Assembly (NCBI RefSeq): GCF_001019715.1
Contig: NZ_BBXJ01000001.1
Location: 682,001 to 746,000 of the forward strand
From: Rodentibacter caecimuris
GTDB taxonomy: Bacteria; Pseudomonadota; Gammaproteobacteria; Enterobacterales; Pasteurellaceae
DNA: 64,000 nt
Reading direction: 5' to 3'
Both the position numbers and the translations under genes were made by a program. The notes under the pieces were generated by a model. It was not told the DNA's origin. It saw nothing but the letters and a program-made list of their open reading frames with translations, and did no database searches. Positions 30,788-41,404 of this stretch are shown here, in pieces. Each line of letters starts with the position of its first letter. The stretch's first letter is position 1.

Positions 30788-30803
30788 TGTGATACTCATC
30801 ACA
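30788..30803 (+). promoter_or_regulatory. CRP site upstream of the TpsA exoprotein gene
   Basis: TGTGA-TACTCA-TCACA, perfect halves, with TTTT and AAAATTT flanks. It lies in the 455-base non-coding gap between the esterase and tpsA. An extended -10-like TGATATAAC at 30851-30859 would place the site near -70, a class I position. That spacing is my estimate. Confidence 0.75.
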
Positions 30804-31000
30804 AAATTTACATTTTTATTGAAACATGTCACCAAATTTTAATGTGGAGGTGATATAACATACGCGGTGTACCAAATGATGGTTTGGTTTTGTTAAAAAT
30901 AGGCACAATCACATCATAAATTGTCGTGATTTAGCTTCCGGTGGCAAATATCACTAATAGTGTTTGTCGATTCAAGTTCCCCTTATTTTTTGGATATATT

Positions 31001-34000
31001 ATGAAGAAAATGTCTCCTTCCAAAATTACAATTGCATTATCTCTATGCTATGTAACTCCGTTCAGCTACGCTGATATTCAATCCGCTAATGGTAATACTC
31101 AAGTTGCCCGTCAACAAGGTGTGGAAATTATTAATATTGCTACGCCAAGTCAGTCGGGGCTGTCACATAACCAATATAATAAATATAACGTAGATAAAGC
31201 GGGTGCAGTTTTAAATAATGCTCAGCAAAATGCTCAAACCCAGTTAGCCGGTCAGGTTTCTGCCAACCCAAATTTAAGAGGGCAAGCGGCAACGGTTATT
31301 CTTAATGAAGTGGTGAGCCGTAATCCTTCACATATTGCCGGTAAACAGGAAATTGCAGGGCAAAAAGCGGACTATGTATTAGCTAACCCGAACGGTATCA
31401 GTGTTGATGGCGGTGGTTTTATTAATACACCAAGAGCATCATTAGTCGTTGGTAAAGCAACGGTTGAAAGCGGTAAATTAACCGGCTATCAAGTGGATGG
31501 CGAAAATCGTTTAACCACTCAAGGTGAAATATCTGGTGCATCAAATATTGATTTAATTGCTCCAACAGTGAATATTTCCGGCAAAATTCAGGCTAAAGAC
31601 GGTAGTGTTAATATTTTACAAGGTCGTAATAAAATTGAACGTGCGGATGATGGTCAATTAACCGTTAGTGTACTACCACAGCAAGAAAAAGTATTAGACG
31701 GCACAGTCGCAGGTAGTATTCAAGCGGGGCGTATTCGTATCCATTCAACAGACGAGCGTGCTAGTTTAGAGGTTACCGGTAGCAACTTAACCGCGAAGCA
31801 AGTGACAGTAACTGGCGGTAATGTGAAATTAAATGGGAAGATGGTTAACAATACTGCTTCTTCCTCTAAAAATATTAGTGATAAGGATCGGCTTGTCGGT
31901 AAAGGTAAATTACGTAAAGACACTCAACAGTTTGATAAAACCTATGTGAATGCGGATTCTGCGACTGTGGTTGCGTCTAATCACTTGACATTAGAGGGTG
32001 CAGATATTCAAGCTAAAGATGTAGTATTAGTCGGTGGAAAAACCCATTTAGGCACGGTAAAAACGAAAGAAAGAACTATATCATCTGAAGATCGTGCAAA
32101 AGGAAATGCAAAAATATCCGAAAGTTCATTTGGTACGACTGAAAAGGCTCACAGCACAAAAATTGTATCGGATAATCTTAAACTCATTGCAACAAATGGA
32201 AAATTAACAGGTGATGCGTCTAAGATTAATGCTAAAAATCTTGTTTTACACGGTGAAAAAGGGATTACGTTCCAAGGAGTAACAGAACAGAGCTACTATG
32301 CTGATTCTTCAACCTTTAAAAATATTTCGTCTAAACGTAAGACCGGTAAAAGTTCACAATCTGCAGCTACTCAGAATTATGTGGCAAGCGAATTGAATGT
32401 GAAAGATAATTTGATTATTTCAAGTGGGGCAGATATTCAATTTGCAGGAACAATTGGACGTATTGATGGTGATGTGGTTGTTGCAAATAATGGGGAACTT
32501 CAGTTCAAGTCAGAGGAAGTTAAAAATAGTCATAATGTTGATGATAAAGAAAAATACTGGGGAGGTTTAGCAGGCTCGAAAACCTTGGTTTCTACCCGTA
32601 ATGATAGAGAGCAGCACGGAGCGGATTTTACTGTACAAGGGACAATTTTAGCTGATGCTAAGAAAGGAGTGAATATTTCAGGTAGCCGGGTCATTGCAGG
32701 TAAAGATGCGTTAGTTAAAGCGAATGAAGGGAGCCTGCAATTAGATTCTGTAGAAAACTTCAGCTCTTATCAAGAACAAGGTCGTATAGGGACAATTTTC
32801 AATATTACGAAAGAGCGTACTAAGGGCTATAAGGTTGTTTCTACCCAACAGGGGGCAGTTTTACGTTCTCAGTCCAATTTGAAATTAGTTACCGATAAAA
32901 ATGTAGATATTATTGGTAGTCGCATACAAGCTGGTGCCGTACTTGATATTGTTGCCGGTGGCGATATTAATATTCAAGGCAGCCGAGACTATTTATCCCA
33001 AAATCATACCCAATCAGGTATTGGGTTTACCACTAAAGTGGAAAAACCAACATTATCGCTGGATAAAGAAGGCGTTGTAAAATCTTCCGTTGATCTTCTT
33101 GTCAATGTGATTGAGGGTAAGGTTAAACGTGATGAGTTCGCTAAAAATTTAGTGAGTAATGTCAAAGACAATTTGAAGTTTAAAGGCGAAGCTAGCGCCA
33201 CTCTCGGTTTTTATAAACATAATAAATCATTGATGGAAGGTACGTATACCGTATCGTCAGTGAGCGGTGGTGAAACCAATTTAGCCGCTAATAATGTAAA
33301 TATAGCGGGGAGTAAAGTGTCTGCAACAAAGACCGATTTGAATATCAATGCAAACAATGTCAATACGCAGGCACAGCATAATTCTGCGACTTCTACGAAG
33401 AAAAATACGGATGTAGGGATTACTAATACGGTAACCGTAACCGAAAGCGGTATTACAAATAAACTCTCATTAGGAATCCAACATTCACAAGCCAATAGTT
33501 CAACAACTTCCGCACAAGGCAGTCAATTATCTGCTGCTAATAATCTGAATATCAATGCAAATCAAGCCATTAACCATAACGGTTCACAGCTTAATGCCGG
33601 ACAGAATATAGCTGAAAACGCACAAAATGTGAGTCATAAATCGGAAAAAAATACAGAAAACAGCAATAAGAAAAATGTTGATGTTGGCTTAACCTTAACG
33701 ACCTCCCTTGATAAAAACAAAGTTGTAAGTGGTAGCCTTGTATTGGGAGCTTCGGGTGGTCGTGAGCAAAGCTCTGCGACAAATGCTCAAAGTACGACTA
33801 TAACTGCAGGTAAAAATGTAAACGTGAATGCCAATCAACTAACTGATATAGGGACACAATATCAAGGTGGTGGCGATGTAAATCTCAACTCACAGTCGCA
33901 CAATATTCAATCGGCTCAAAACACCAAGCAGAATGATAAATTAAATGCGGGGGTTACTATTGGGGTTAGTGCCAGTACAAAAGATTTTGCAAGTGCAAAT

Positions 34001-35269
34001 GTTGGGGTAAATGCAGGCATTCATTTCCAAAAAGATCAGAGCAATTCAACAACAGCTCATAAAGCAAATGTACAGGGGGATAATGTTAATATCACCACAG
34101 GGACATTAAACAGCCAGGGGGATATTTCGGCAACACACAATGTGAATATCAATGCTGATCAAGCAAACTTTACTCAATCGCAAAATACTAGTAGCCATAA
34201 AGGAGGGGGTTTTACCCTTAATGTTGGTGTTGGTGCGATTGTCGTTCCAGCTGCTGGTGCAGCAGTACCATCTGTCGATGTAAATTTCACGGCTAATGGG
34301 CATAAAGGTAAGCGTACAGATGCTGTCTCGCATAATGTTCAAAGTGGCAACAATGTGGGTATTCACGGTAAAGAGGGTGTGAATTTACAAGGAACAAATG
34401 TTGTGGCAGGCAATAATGTATCGATCACTGGCGAAATCGTCAACGTACAGCCAGGTAAAAGCCAAGTACAGGATCTCAATGTAAGTGTTGGTGGCGGAGT
34501 AAGCGTCGGTGCAAATACCTCTAGTCTTGGCATTAACGGCAATGTGAACGTACAACACGAAAACAGTACCACTCATCAAGGTGTGTCGATCAACGGTCAA
34601 AACGTGAACATTCAAGCTAATAATGGTGTGAATTTAACCGGTGTAAGCTCAAACAGCACCGACCTTAACCTCAATAGTGGCAAAGGTGATGTGATCTTAA
34701 ATGCGGCGAAAAACAATGTGAACAAAACTGGAGTGGATGTCGGTTTATCACTGAGTGGTGGCATTAGCGAGAATAAATGGACGCCGGCAGAAGGCTCGGG
34801 AAAATTAAATGTTGATGTGGTGCGTAATGAAACTCACACGACAACTGATTTGAATGTTCAAAATGCCACAATCTCCGGTAATAATGCCCATTTTAACGGC
34901 AGTAGCATTAATGCGGAAAATATGAATAACAATCTTACAGGTAGCATTACCACTACTCCGGTTACTGATAAAATCAATGAAACCAGCGTTCATCTTTCTG
35001 CGAACGGTAGTGGTAAATTTACTCCATATCCGGCGGATAAATGGACTGAAAGTGTTAAGAAGGATTGGGATAACGGCACAATCGCAGGCGTGAAAGCCGA
35101 TGTGAATGTGAAAGTAGATTCCACCAAAACCGAAACAATAAAACAAGGCGGGATTAATCAGGAGAAACCTCAAGTAGTCAAAGACAAGGTGGTGAAAACC
35201 AATGTTGTTTTAACCACCAAAAAGAAAGAACAGCTTCTCAATATGATGAAAGCCAGAAGACGCAGATAA
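31001..35269 (+). CDS. Filamentous haemagglutinin-family exoprotein (TpsA)
   Basis: Large secreted adhesin of a two-partner secretion system. I choose the ATG at 31001 (MKKMSPSKITIALSL; signal cut after FSYA, residue 24) instead of an in-frame codon 20 positions earlier. The TPS domain (about 25-250) has the two landmarks NPNL (89-92) and NPNGI (129-133). Then follow haemagglutinin-type beta-helix repeats with many NVNI/NLNI strands and repeated KKNTDVGI-like units. At 1422 residues it is short for FhaB or CdiA. There is no VENN motif and no C-terminal toxin; the end is basic (KARRRR). Its TpsB partner is convergent at 35853. Confidence 0.9.
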   Translation: MKKMSPSKITIALSLCYVTPFSYADIQSANGNTQVARQQGVEIINIATPSQSGLSHNQYNKYNVDKAGAVLNNAQQNAQTQLAGQVSANPNLRGQAATVILNEVVSRNPSHIAGKQEIAGQKADYVLANPNGISVDGGGFINTPRASLVVGKATVESGKLTGYQVDGENRLTTQGEISGASNIDLIAPTVNISGKIQAKDGSVNILQGRNKIERADDGQLTVSVLPQQEKVLDGTVAGSIQAGRIRIHSTDERASLEVTGSNLTAKQVTVTGGNVKLNGKMVNNTASSSKNISDKDRLVGKGKLRKDTQQFDKTYVNADSATVVASNHLTLEGADIQAKDVVLVGGKTHLGTVKTKERTISSEDRAKGNAKISESSFGTTEKAHSTKIVSDNLKLIATNGKLTGDASKINAKNLVLHGEKGITFQGVTEQSYYADSSTFKNISSKRKTGKSSQSAATQNYVASELNVKDNLIISSGADIQFAGTIGRIDGDVVVANNGELQFKSEEVKNSHNVDDKEKYWGGLAGSKTLVSTRNDREQHGADFTVQGTILADAKKGVNISGSRVIAGKDALVKANEGSLQLDSVENFSSYQEQGRIGTIFNITKERTKGYKVVSTQQGAVLRSQSNLKLVTDKNVDIIGSRIQAGAVLDIVAGGDINIQGSRDYLSQNHTQSGIGFTTKVEKPTLSLDKEGVVKSSVDLLVNVIEGKVKRDEFAKNLVSNVKDNLKFKGEASATLGFYKHNKSLMEGTYTVSSVSGGETNLAANNVNIAGSKVSATKTDLNINANNVNTQAQHNSATSTKKNTDVGITNTVTVTESGITNKLSLGIQHSQANSSTTSAQGSQLSAANNLNINANQAINHNGSQLNAGQNIAENAQNVSHKSEKNTENSNKKNVDVGLTLTTSLDKNKVVSGSLVLGASGGREQSSATNAQSTTITAGKNVNVNANQLTDIGTQYQGGGDVNLNSQSHNIQSAQNTKQNDKLNAGVTIGVSASTKDFASANVGVNAGIHFQKDQSNSTTAHKANVQGDNVNITTGTLNSQGDISATHNVNINADQANFTQSQNTSSHKGGGFTLNVGVGAIVVPAAGAAVPSVDVNFTANGHKGKRTDAVSHNVQSGNNVGIHGKEGVNLQGTNVVAGNNVSITGEIVNVQPGKSQVQDLNVSVGGGVSVGANTSSLGINGNVNVQHENSTTHQGVSINGQNVNIQANNGVNLTGVSSNSTDLNLNSGKGDVILNAAKNNVNKTGVDVGLSLSGGISENKWTPAEGSGKLNVDVVRNETHTTTDLNVQNATISGNNAHFNGSSINAENMNNNLTGSITTTPVTDKINETSVHLSANGSGKFTPYPADKWTESVKKDWDNGTIAGVKADVNVKVDSTKTETIKQGGINQEKPQVVKDKVVKTNVVLTTKKKEQLLNMMKARRRR

Positions 35270-35290
35270 TCATTATTTTCTAAAGAACGA

Positions 35291-35322
35291 AAATTGGCTA
35301 AGGAAACTTAGCCAATTTTTTT
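35291..35322 (+). terminator. Terminator of the TpsA gene
   Basis: A 12-bp perfect stem (AAATTGGCTAAG / CTTAGCCAATTT), GAAA loop, and a T run, 21 bases past the stop. Confidence 0.93.
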
Positions 35323-35819
35323 GTTTTGATCATGGTTTTCATTTACTGGCTTATTTAACCTCTGTACAGAGCTATTGCTTGCTTTTAAGGAATATGTTTC
35401 ATATTAATTTGAGTACCAGAAATGCGCTAAGATTCGTGGTTAGCCACGGTTTTTATACCGACAGATTTAGCGACGCACAGGAAAGTGCGGTCAAAATTTC
35501 GGAAGAAATTTATCGCTCATTATTAACTAGGATTGGAAAGAAAATAAATTACTACGGAAAGTAATAGTTAGCAGGCGAATTGAATAGAGAGCTGACTTAG
35601 CGCAACTAAAAACCGTGCGGCTAAAGCTTATCACTACGAAAACTAACGGTCTTAAAGAGCAATAGCCGGTCGGTTAAAGCGACATGATTAAACGACTTCA
35701 AGAAAAATGCCTTAATCGGTGAAGTGATAACGCTATTCCCTACTTAACATTGATTAAATAGGGAACGGGTTCACTTATTAAGAATCAATGATTTTTTAGA
35801 CCGCACTTTTCGTCAGAAT
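35323..35819. other. Non-coding gap between tpsA and tpsB, possible gene remnants
   Basis: About 500 bases between two convergent genes that each have their own terminator. The only open stretch (35379-35564, 61 codons, ending RIGKKINYYGK) has no ribosome site and no recognised family. A USS is at about 35485 and another at about 35803. TCCCTA and TAGGGA near 35735-35765 form an inverted repeat. Loss of genes between the partners is possible but not shown. Confidence 0.4.
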
Positions 35820-35844
35820 AAAAGGTCGGCTTGCCGACCTTTTT
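35820..35844 (-). terminator. Terminator of the TpsB gene
   Basis: An 11-bp stem (AAAAGGTCGGC / GCCGACCTTTT) with a very short loop, 8 bases beyond the tpsB stop. A/T runs on both sides make it potentially bidirectional. Confidence 0.9.
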
Positions 35845-35852
35845 ACAACTGC

Positions 35853-37490
35853 TTAGAAAATATAGCTGATATTTGCATTAACACTACGCTCTTGCTGAAT
35901 TTTATCTGCTTGAAACAGCCGTCCAGTCGCCCATTCCAGTTGCATTTGCCAATGTGGGTGAGTAGCTTTGATACCGACGGCATATCCGAAGGCTTTTTGG
36001 CTTTTCGCATCGCTGGCAGTGGTTTTTTGTATGCCGAAATCCACACCAAGGTAAGGTTCCAGTTGCCATTGATTGTATCGGTATAGCCACCCTATGTTAT
36101 TTTGTAACACGAGATTTTTTTCCGCAGATTGAAAAAGATCATTAAAGCCCCGCACGGAATATCGCCCTAATAGATCCGCTTGTTTAATGGCAGGTAAATA
36201 ATTTTTACTGTATTGTCCGATTAGGCGTGCGGATTGGTGAATAATTTGCGATTTTACTTGGTGATAATAGTGGAGCTGTAAATCCGAACGCCATAGGTTG
36301 AATTGCCCTTCAGGTTGATCCCGTCCTTGACTTGGCGTGGCATTCCACCATTTTAATCCCCGTTCGTAACTAAAATCAGCAATTAATGAACCGTTCGGAA
36401 AGAGTTGTAGATGATTGATACCAAATTGGGCTGTCGTCAGCGTTGGGCTTTGTAATAGAATCAGACTGTCTTGAAAATAACTTCTGTTTTTGCTTCGCTC
36501 AAGTTGGACGTAGAGAGAAGAGATAGAATTTGAATCCCGTTGGAACGTGTAATCTGTGCGGAACGCAATTTGCCAGTTTTTTCCGTTTTGTTGTGCTTTA
36601 AGATATTGTAACGGTACATCGGATTTAAAGGACGAAAAAGAACCAAAACTGCTGAATGTCCAATAGCCGTAAGGGATGGTATGAAAAAATGAGAGGGAGC
36701 GGCTGTAATTTCGATGAAACGATTTTAAGGTGTGGGCGGCATTCACATAGAGGGTATCGGATAAACCGAGCGGACTATCGAATTGAACCCCTGTTTTTGC
36801 CTGCCAACGTCCCGCACGTTGAGAGGCGAAATTATCCAACCCGATAAATCCACTAATGCGGGATTTTTCCTCATTAACAAAAGCGAGTTCGATTTCCCCA
36901 TTTGTTGCCGGCAACACATCAACCGTCACTTTACTCCCCGGCATTTTATTGGCTTGATCAAGGGCTTGGTCTAAATCTTTAATATTAAGCGCCTGCCCCT
37001 CTACATTGGGTAATAAGGTCGAAAAATTTAATCGCTTGCTGTCGCCTGATATTTTACTCACCCGCCCTTCCGTTACTCGCATGGTGAGCGTTCCGCTGTG
37101 GTCGTTCTCAAATCGGAATGGATTGTAAATATAGCCTTTTTGTAAATAGGCAGCGGTGATGTCTTGGCTGAGCTGATTTAATCTCACTTCGTTTAAACAT
37201 TCGTTCGGCTTTGGTGCAAACGTCGTTGGATCAATCAAGGTGAAACCGACAAAGCGCACACGCTCATAAGGCAAGCAAACTTGGGATAAATCGGAAACGG
37301 TTTCCTCTTTTTGTTTGGGTTGATATTGGTGTTGTTCTACCCAACGTTGCTGCTGCGCCTGTTGTAATTCTTCATTTCGGTTTTTGTTTTGCTGTTGAAA
37401 GCGGTTAAATTCAGTCGCTGAGGAAGTTATTACGTTGTTTGCCAAAGCGAACAAAGGACTGCAAAAGATAAGGGGGATAAGATATTTCAT
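35853..37490 (-). CDS. Two-partner secretion outer-membrane transporter (TpsB, ShlB/FhaC family)
   Basis: Omp85-related 16-strand pore that exports TpsA. The signal peptide is MKYLIPLIFCSPLFALA. A Gln-rich helix (about 25-60) matches the plug helix H1, followed by POTRA domains (about 70-230, including LPNVEGQALNIKDLDQALDQ) and the barrel. The L6-loop motif VRGF is at 446-449 with its conserved Arg447, and the protein ends in the outer-membrane signature NANISYIF (terminal Phe). Length (545) is normal. It is transcribed toward tpsA, an unusual layout for partners that are normally in one operon. Confidence 0.92.
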   Translation of the reverse strand: MKYLIPLIFCSPLFALANNVITSSATEFNRFQQQNKNRNEELQQAQQQRWVEQHQYQPKQKEETVSDLSQVCLPYERVRFVGFTLIDPTTFAPKPNECLNEVRLNQLSQDITAAYLQKGYIYNPFRFENDHSGTLTMRVTEGRVSKISGDSKRLNFSTLLPNVEGQALNIKDLDQALDQANKMPGSKVTVDVLPATNGEIELAFVNEEKSRISGFIGLDNFASQRAGRWQAKTGVQFDSPLGLSDTLYVNAAHTLKSFHRNYSRSLSFFHTIPYGYWTFSSFGSFSSFKSDVPLQYLKAQQNGKNWQIAFRTDYTFQRDSNSISSLYVQLERSKNRSYFQDSLILLQSPTLTTAQFGINHLQLFPNGSLIADFSYERGLKWWNATPSQGRDQPEGQFNLWRSDLQLHYYHQVKSQIIHQSARLIGQYSKNYLPAIKQADLLGRYSVRGFNDLFQSAEKNLVLQNNIGWLYRYNQWQLEPYLGVDFGIQKTTASDAKSQKAFGYAVGIKATHPHWQMQLEWATGRLFQADKIQQERSVNANISYIF

Positions 37491-37618
37491 ACGAGATCCT
37501 AAAATAAACTAAGCGTCTAATCATACTCTATATTTTGCTAGAGATAAAATTTGACAGCATTGTGACATCTTTCTATTATTTTTCTATTCCTCACCCTATT
37601 CATAAATAACGAGATAAT

Positions 37619-40600
37619 ATGTCAGAAAAAACAACCGCACTTTTAAAAACCGCCCTCGCCCAACGCATTTTAATTTTAGATGGTGCAATGGGGACGATGA
37701 TCCAAAAATATAAGCTGACCGAAGCCGATTTCCGGGGCGAGCGTTTTGCCGATAGTCTGATTGATTTGCGTGGCAATAATGATTTACTGACCCTTACCCA
37801 GCCTTTATTGATTTCCGCCATTCACGAAAAATACCTTGAGGCAGGGGCAGATATTATTGAAACCAATACTTTCAGTGCGACCACCATTGCCCAAGCCGAT
37901 TACGATCTGCAAGCGGTCGCTTATGAGCTGAATGTTGCAGGAGCGAGATTGGCGCGCCTTGCCGCTGATAAATATAGCACCCCCGAAAAGCCGCGCTTTG
38001 TGGCAGGGATTTTAGGCCCGACCAACCGCACTGCCTCGATTTCCCCCGATGTGAACGACCCCGGATTTCGCAATATTACCTTTATGCAATTAGTCGAAGC
38101 CTACTCCGAGGCAGCGCGAGGGCTGATCGAAGGTGGGGCAGATCTGTTGTTGATCGAAACGATTTTTGACACCTTGAATGCGAAAGCGGCAGCCTTTGCC
38201 ATTGACACCGTGTTTGAAGAACTGGGCGTAGAATTGCCGATTATGATTTCCGGCACGATCACCGATGCATCGGGGCGTACCTTGTCAGGGCAGACGACCG
38301 AAGCGTTTTATAACTCCCTCCGCCACGTTAAGCCGATCAGTTTTGGCTTGAACTGTGCGCTCGGCCCGAAAGAGCTGCGTCAGTATATGGAGCAACTGTC
38401 GAAAATTTGCGAATGTTATGTGTCGGCACACCCGAACGCCGGCTTGCCGAATGCCTTTGGCGGTTACGATTTGGGCACAGCTGAAATGGCGGCACAACTC
38501 AAAGAATGGGCGCAAAGCGGCTTTTTGAATATTGTTGGCGGCTGTTGCGGCACAACACCAGAGCATATTAAAGCCTTTGCAGAGGCAATGGCGGGGATAA
38601 AACCTCGTCCACTTCCCAACATTAAAACCGCAATGCGTTTGTCGGGCTTAGAGCCGCTGACGATTGATGATGAAAGTCTCTTTGTGAATGTGGGCGAGCG
38701 GAACAATGTTACCGGTTCGGCAAAATTCAAACGCTTGATTAAAGAAGAAAAATTTGCGGAAGCGATTGAAATTGCGATCGATCAAGTGGAAAACGGGGCG
38801 CAGGTGATTGACGTCAATATGGACGAGGCATTGCTCGACAGCCAAAAATGTATGACCCGTTTTCTCAACATTATGGCGACCGAACCGGAAGCTGCAAAAG
38901 TGCCGGTGATGATCGACTCGTCAAAATGGGAAGTGATTGAAGCAGGTTTGCAGTCCATTCAAGGCAAAGGGATTGTGAACTCCATCTCACTCAAAGAGGG
39001 AGAGGAAAAATTTATCCGACAAGCCAAATTAGTCCGCCGCTACGGTGCGGCTGTGGTGGTAATGGCGTTTGATGAGGTCGGGCAGGCGGATACGGAAGAA
39101 CGCAAGGTCGAAATTTGTACCCGTGCTTATCGGATCTTGGTCGATCAAGTCGGTTTTCCGCCGGAAGATATTATTTTCGACCCGAATATTTTTGCGATTG
39201 GCACGGGGATTGAGGAACACAATAACTACGGCGTGGATTTCATCAATGCGACAGGGCGGATTAAGCAAACCTTGCCGCACGCCAAGATTTCCGGCGGTGT
39301 GTCGAACGTATCGTTCTCATTTCGAGGCAATAATCCAATGCGTGAGGCGATTCACGCCGTGTTCCTCTATCACGCCATTAAGCAGGGAATGGATATGGGG
39401 ATTGTCAATGCCGGGCAGTTGGCGATTTATGACGATCTCGATCCGGAATTGCGTGAAGTAGTGGAAGATGCAGTGCTAAACCGCCGCTCGGATGCAACCG
39501 AACGTTTGTTGGAGATTGCAGAAAAATACCGCAATCAGACCGCTTGCAATGAGGATAACAGCGTGGCGGAATGGCGGACGTGGGCGGTAGAAGAACGCTT
39601 AAAAAACGCCTTGGTGAAAGGGATCACCAATTTTATTATTGAAGATACCGAAGAAGCCCGCCGGCAGTTCAGCTCGCCGCTGGAGGTGATTGAAGGGCCG
39701 CTAATGGCTGGAATGGACGTGGTGGGCGATCTGTTCGGGGACGGCAAAATGTTCCTGCCACAAGTGGTGAAATCCGCTCGGGTAATGAAACAGTCGGTCG
39801 CCTATTTAGAGCCGTTTATCAATGCGACCAAACAAAAAGGCTCAAGTAGCGGCAAAGTAGTGATTGCGACCGTGAAAGGCGATGTTCACGACATCGGTAA
39901 AAATATTGTGAGTGTGGTGTTGCAATGTAACAATTTTGAGGTGATTGACCTTGGCGTGATGGTACCGGCGGATAAAATTATCGACACGGCGATCAGGGAA
40001 AAGGCGGATATTATCGGCTTGAGCGGCTTAATCACGCCGTCCCTTGATGAAATGGAGTATTTTTTGGGTGAAATGAACCGTCTCAACCTCAATATTCCGG
40101 TGATTATCGGCGGGGCGACGACTTCCAAAGAACATACGGCAATTAAACTTTACCCGAAATATCAACACGAAGTGATTTACACCACCAACGCCTCCCGTGC
40201 TGTAACCGTGTGTGCTGCCTTAATGAACCCCGATACCAAAGCGGAATTGTGGGCGAGAACGAAAAAAGAGTACGAGCAAATTCAACAGGCGTTTGCCAAT
40301 AAAAAAGCACCCCGTAAACAGTTACCGATTGAGGCAGCACGGGCAAACCGTTTTGACGGGTTCAGTGGCGAATGGGCGGATTACCAAGTGCCTGTACCCA
40401 ATCAAACGGGCATTATCGAATATAAAAATGTGCCGATTTCCACGCTGCGAAAATTTATCGACTGGTCGCCGTTTTTCCGCTTATGGGGCTTGATGGGTGG
40501 TTATCCCGATGCCTTTGATTACCCTGAAGGTGGCGAAGAAGCCCGCAAAGTTTATAATGATGCGCAGAAAGTGCTAGACGAGCTCGAACAAAACCGCAAA

Positions 40601-41311
40601 CTCAACCCAAGTGGTGTAATGGGGATTTTCCCTGCTAACAGCGTGGGTGATGATATTGAAATCTACCAAAATGCTGACCGCACTTTAGTCGCAGGCAAAG
40701 CCTATCATCTTCGCCAACAAAGCGAACGAGGCAAAAACAGCAAAAGCCCGTACAACCTCTGTTTGAGCGATTTTATCGCCGACAAAGCGAGTGGAAAACA
40801 AGATTGGTTCGGAATGTTCGCCGTCTGCGCAGGCATTGAAGAACACGATTTAGTCGAAGGTTACAAAGCGGCAGGGGACGACTATAACGCTATTCTCCTG
40901 CAAGCGGTCGGCGACCGCCTCGCCGAAGCAATGGCGGAATATCTGCATTTTGAGCTACGCACCAAAGTGTGGGGATATAGCAAAGAAACCTTTGAAAACG
41001 ACCGCTTGATCCGAGAAGATTACATCGGCATCCGCCCCGCCCCCGGATACCCAAGCTGCCCGGAACACACTGAAAAACAGATTATCTGGGATTTGCTTGA
41101 AGTGGAACAACGCATCGGAATGAAACTCACCGAAAGCTACGCAATGTGGCCAGCGGCCAGTGTTTGTGGTTGGTATTTCACCCACCCAGCTTCCAATTAC
41201 TTCACATTAGGCAGAATTGATGAAGATCAAGCGAAGGATTATGCTAAGCGGAAAGGTTGGGGAGAGAAGGATGTAGAGAAGTGGTTGGGGTTAGAGGTGG
41301 TGATGAAGTGA
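37619..41311 (+). CDS. metH: Cobalamin-dependent methionine synthase MetH
   Basis: Transfers a methyl group from methyl-tetrahydrofolate via B12 to homocysteine. All four modules are present in 1230 residues. The homocysteine module has zinc ligands Cys246, Cys309 and Cys310 ([17 protein letters not shown]). The folate module (about 350-610) has [11 protein letters not shown]. The B12 cap and binding module has His757 in [12 protein letters not shown]. The reactivation module (about 900-1230) has [16 protein letters not shown] see no B12 riboswitch or clear MetJ boxes in the 128 bases upstream. Base composition is visibly richer in GC than in neighbouring genes, and GCAAGCGGTC, close to the Apl-type uptake signal, occurs three times. 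Both hint at transfer from another Pasteurellaceae lineage. Confidence 0.97.
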   Translation: MSEKTTALLKTALAQRILILDGAMGTMIQKYKLTEADFRGERFADSLIDLRGNNDLLTLTQPLLISAIHEKYLEAGADIIETNTFSATTIAQADYDLQAVAYELNVAGARLARLAADKYSTPEKPRFVAGILGPTNRTASISPDVNDPGFRNITFMQLVEAYSEAARGLIEGGADLLLIETIFDTLNAKAAAFAIDTVFEELGVELPIMISGTITDASGRTLSGQTTEAFYNSLRHVKPISFGLNCALGPKELRQYMEQLSKICECYVSAHPNAGLPNAFGGYDLGTAEMAAQLKEWAQSGFLNIVGGCCGTTPEHIKAFAEAMAGIKPRPLPNIKTAMRLSGLEPLTIDDESLFVNVGERNNVTGSAKFKRLIKEEKFAEAIEIAIDQVENGAQVIDVNMDEALLDSQKCMTRFLNIMATEPEAAKVPVMIDSSKWEVIEAGLQSIQGKGIVNSISLKEGEEKFIRQAKLVRRYGAAVVVMAFDEVGQADTEERKVEICTRAYRILVDQVGFPPEDIIFDPNIFAIGTGIEEHNNYGVDFINATGRIKQTLPHAKISGGVSNVSFSFRGNNPMREAIHAVFLYHAIKQGMDMGIVNAGQLAIYDDLDPELREVVEDAVLNRRSDATERLLEIAEKYRNQTACNEDNSVAEWRTWAVEERLKNALVKGITNFIIEDTEEARRQFSSPLEVIEGPLMAGMDVVGDLFGDGKMFLPQVVKSARVMKQSVAYLEPFINATKQKGSSSGKVVIATVKGDVHDIGKNIVSVVLQCNNFEVIDLGVMVPADKIIDTAIREKADIIGLSGLITPSLDEMEYFLGEMNRLNLNIPVIIGGATTSKEHTAIKLYPKYQHEVIYTTNASRAVTVCAALMNPDTKAELWARTKKEYEQIQQAFANKKAPRKQLPIEAARANRFDGFSGEWADYQVPVPNQTGIIEYKNVPISTLRKFIDWSPFFRLWGLMGGYPDAFDYPEGGEEARKVYNDAQKVLDELEQNRKLNPSGVMGIFPANSVGDDIEIYQNADRTLVAGKAYHLRQQSERGKNSKSPYNLCLSDFIADKASGKQDWFGMFAVCAGIEEHDLVEGYKAAGDDYNAILLQAVGDRLAEAMAEYLHFELRTKVWGYSKETFENDRLIREDYIGIRPAPGYPSCPEHTEKQIIWDLLEVEQRIGMKLTESYAMWPAASVCGWYFTHPASNYFTLGRIDEDQAKDYAKRKGWGEKDVEKWLGLEVVMK

Positions 41312-41391
41312 TCGTAGAGTGCGTTGCTAACGTACTTTGTAAATTTGATACTACACTTCATTTTATACTTTTATTAGTAAATATTTCAAAC

Positions 41392-41397
41392 TATAAT
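41392..41397 (+). promoter_or_regulatory. -10 box of the retron RNA promoter
   Basis: A perfect TATAAT hexamer ends 7 bases before the a1 arm, so transcription should begin close to 41404, at the 5' end of the predicted retron RNA. The matching -35 region (TTTTAT, about 41369) is weak. An upstream imperfect hairpin at 41318-41337 may end metH. Confidence 0.7.
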
Positions 41398-41404
41398 AGC
41401 AAAC

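Noticed and set aside
30575-30853. Open frame of 92 codons between the esterase and tpsA
   Set aside because: No ribosome site, no known family, unusual composition, and it runs through the perfect CRP site, so it is treated as regulatory DNA.
31001-35269. CdiA contact-dependent inhibition toxin
   Set aside because: No VENN or pretoxin motif, no toxin domain and no following immunity gene.
37500-37618. Cobalamin riboswitch or MetJ boxes upstream of metH
   Set aside because: The gap is short and AT-rich with no B12-box-like conserved core. Only a single GCGTCTAA resembles part of a MetJ site, while tandem copies would be needed.
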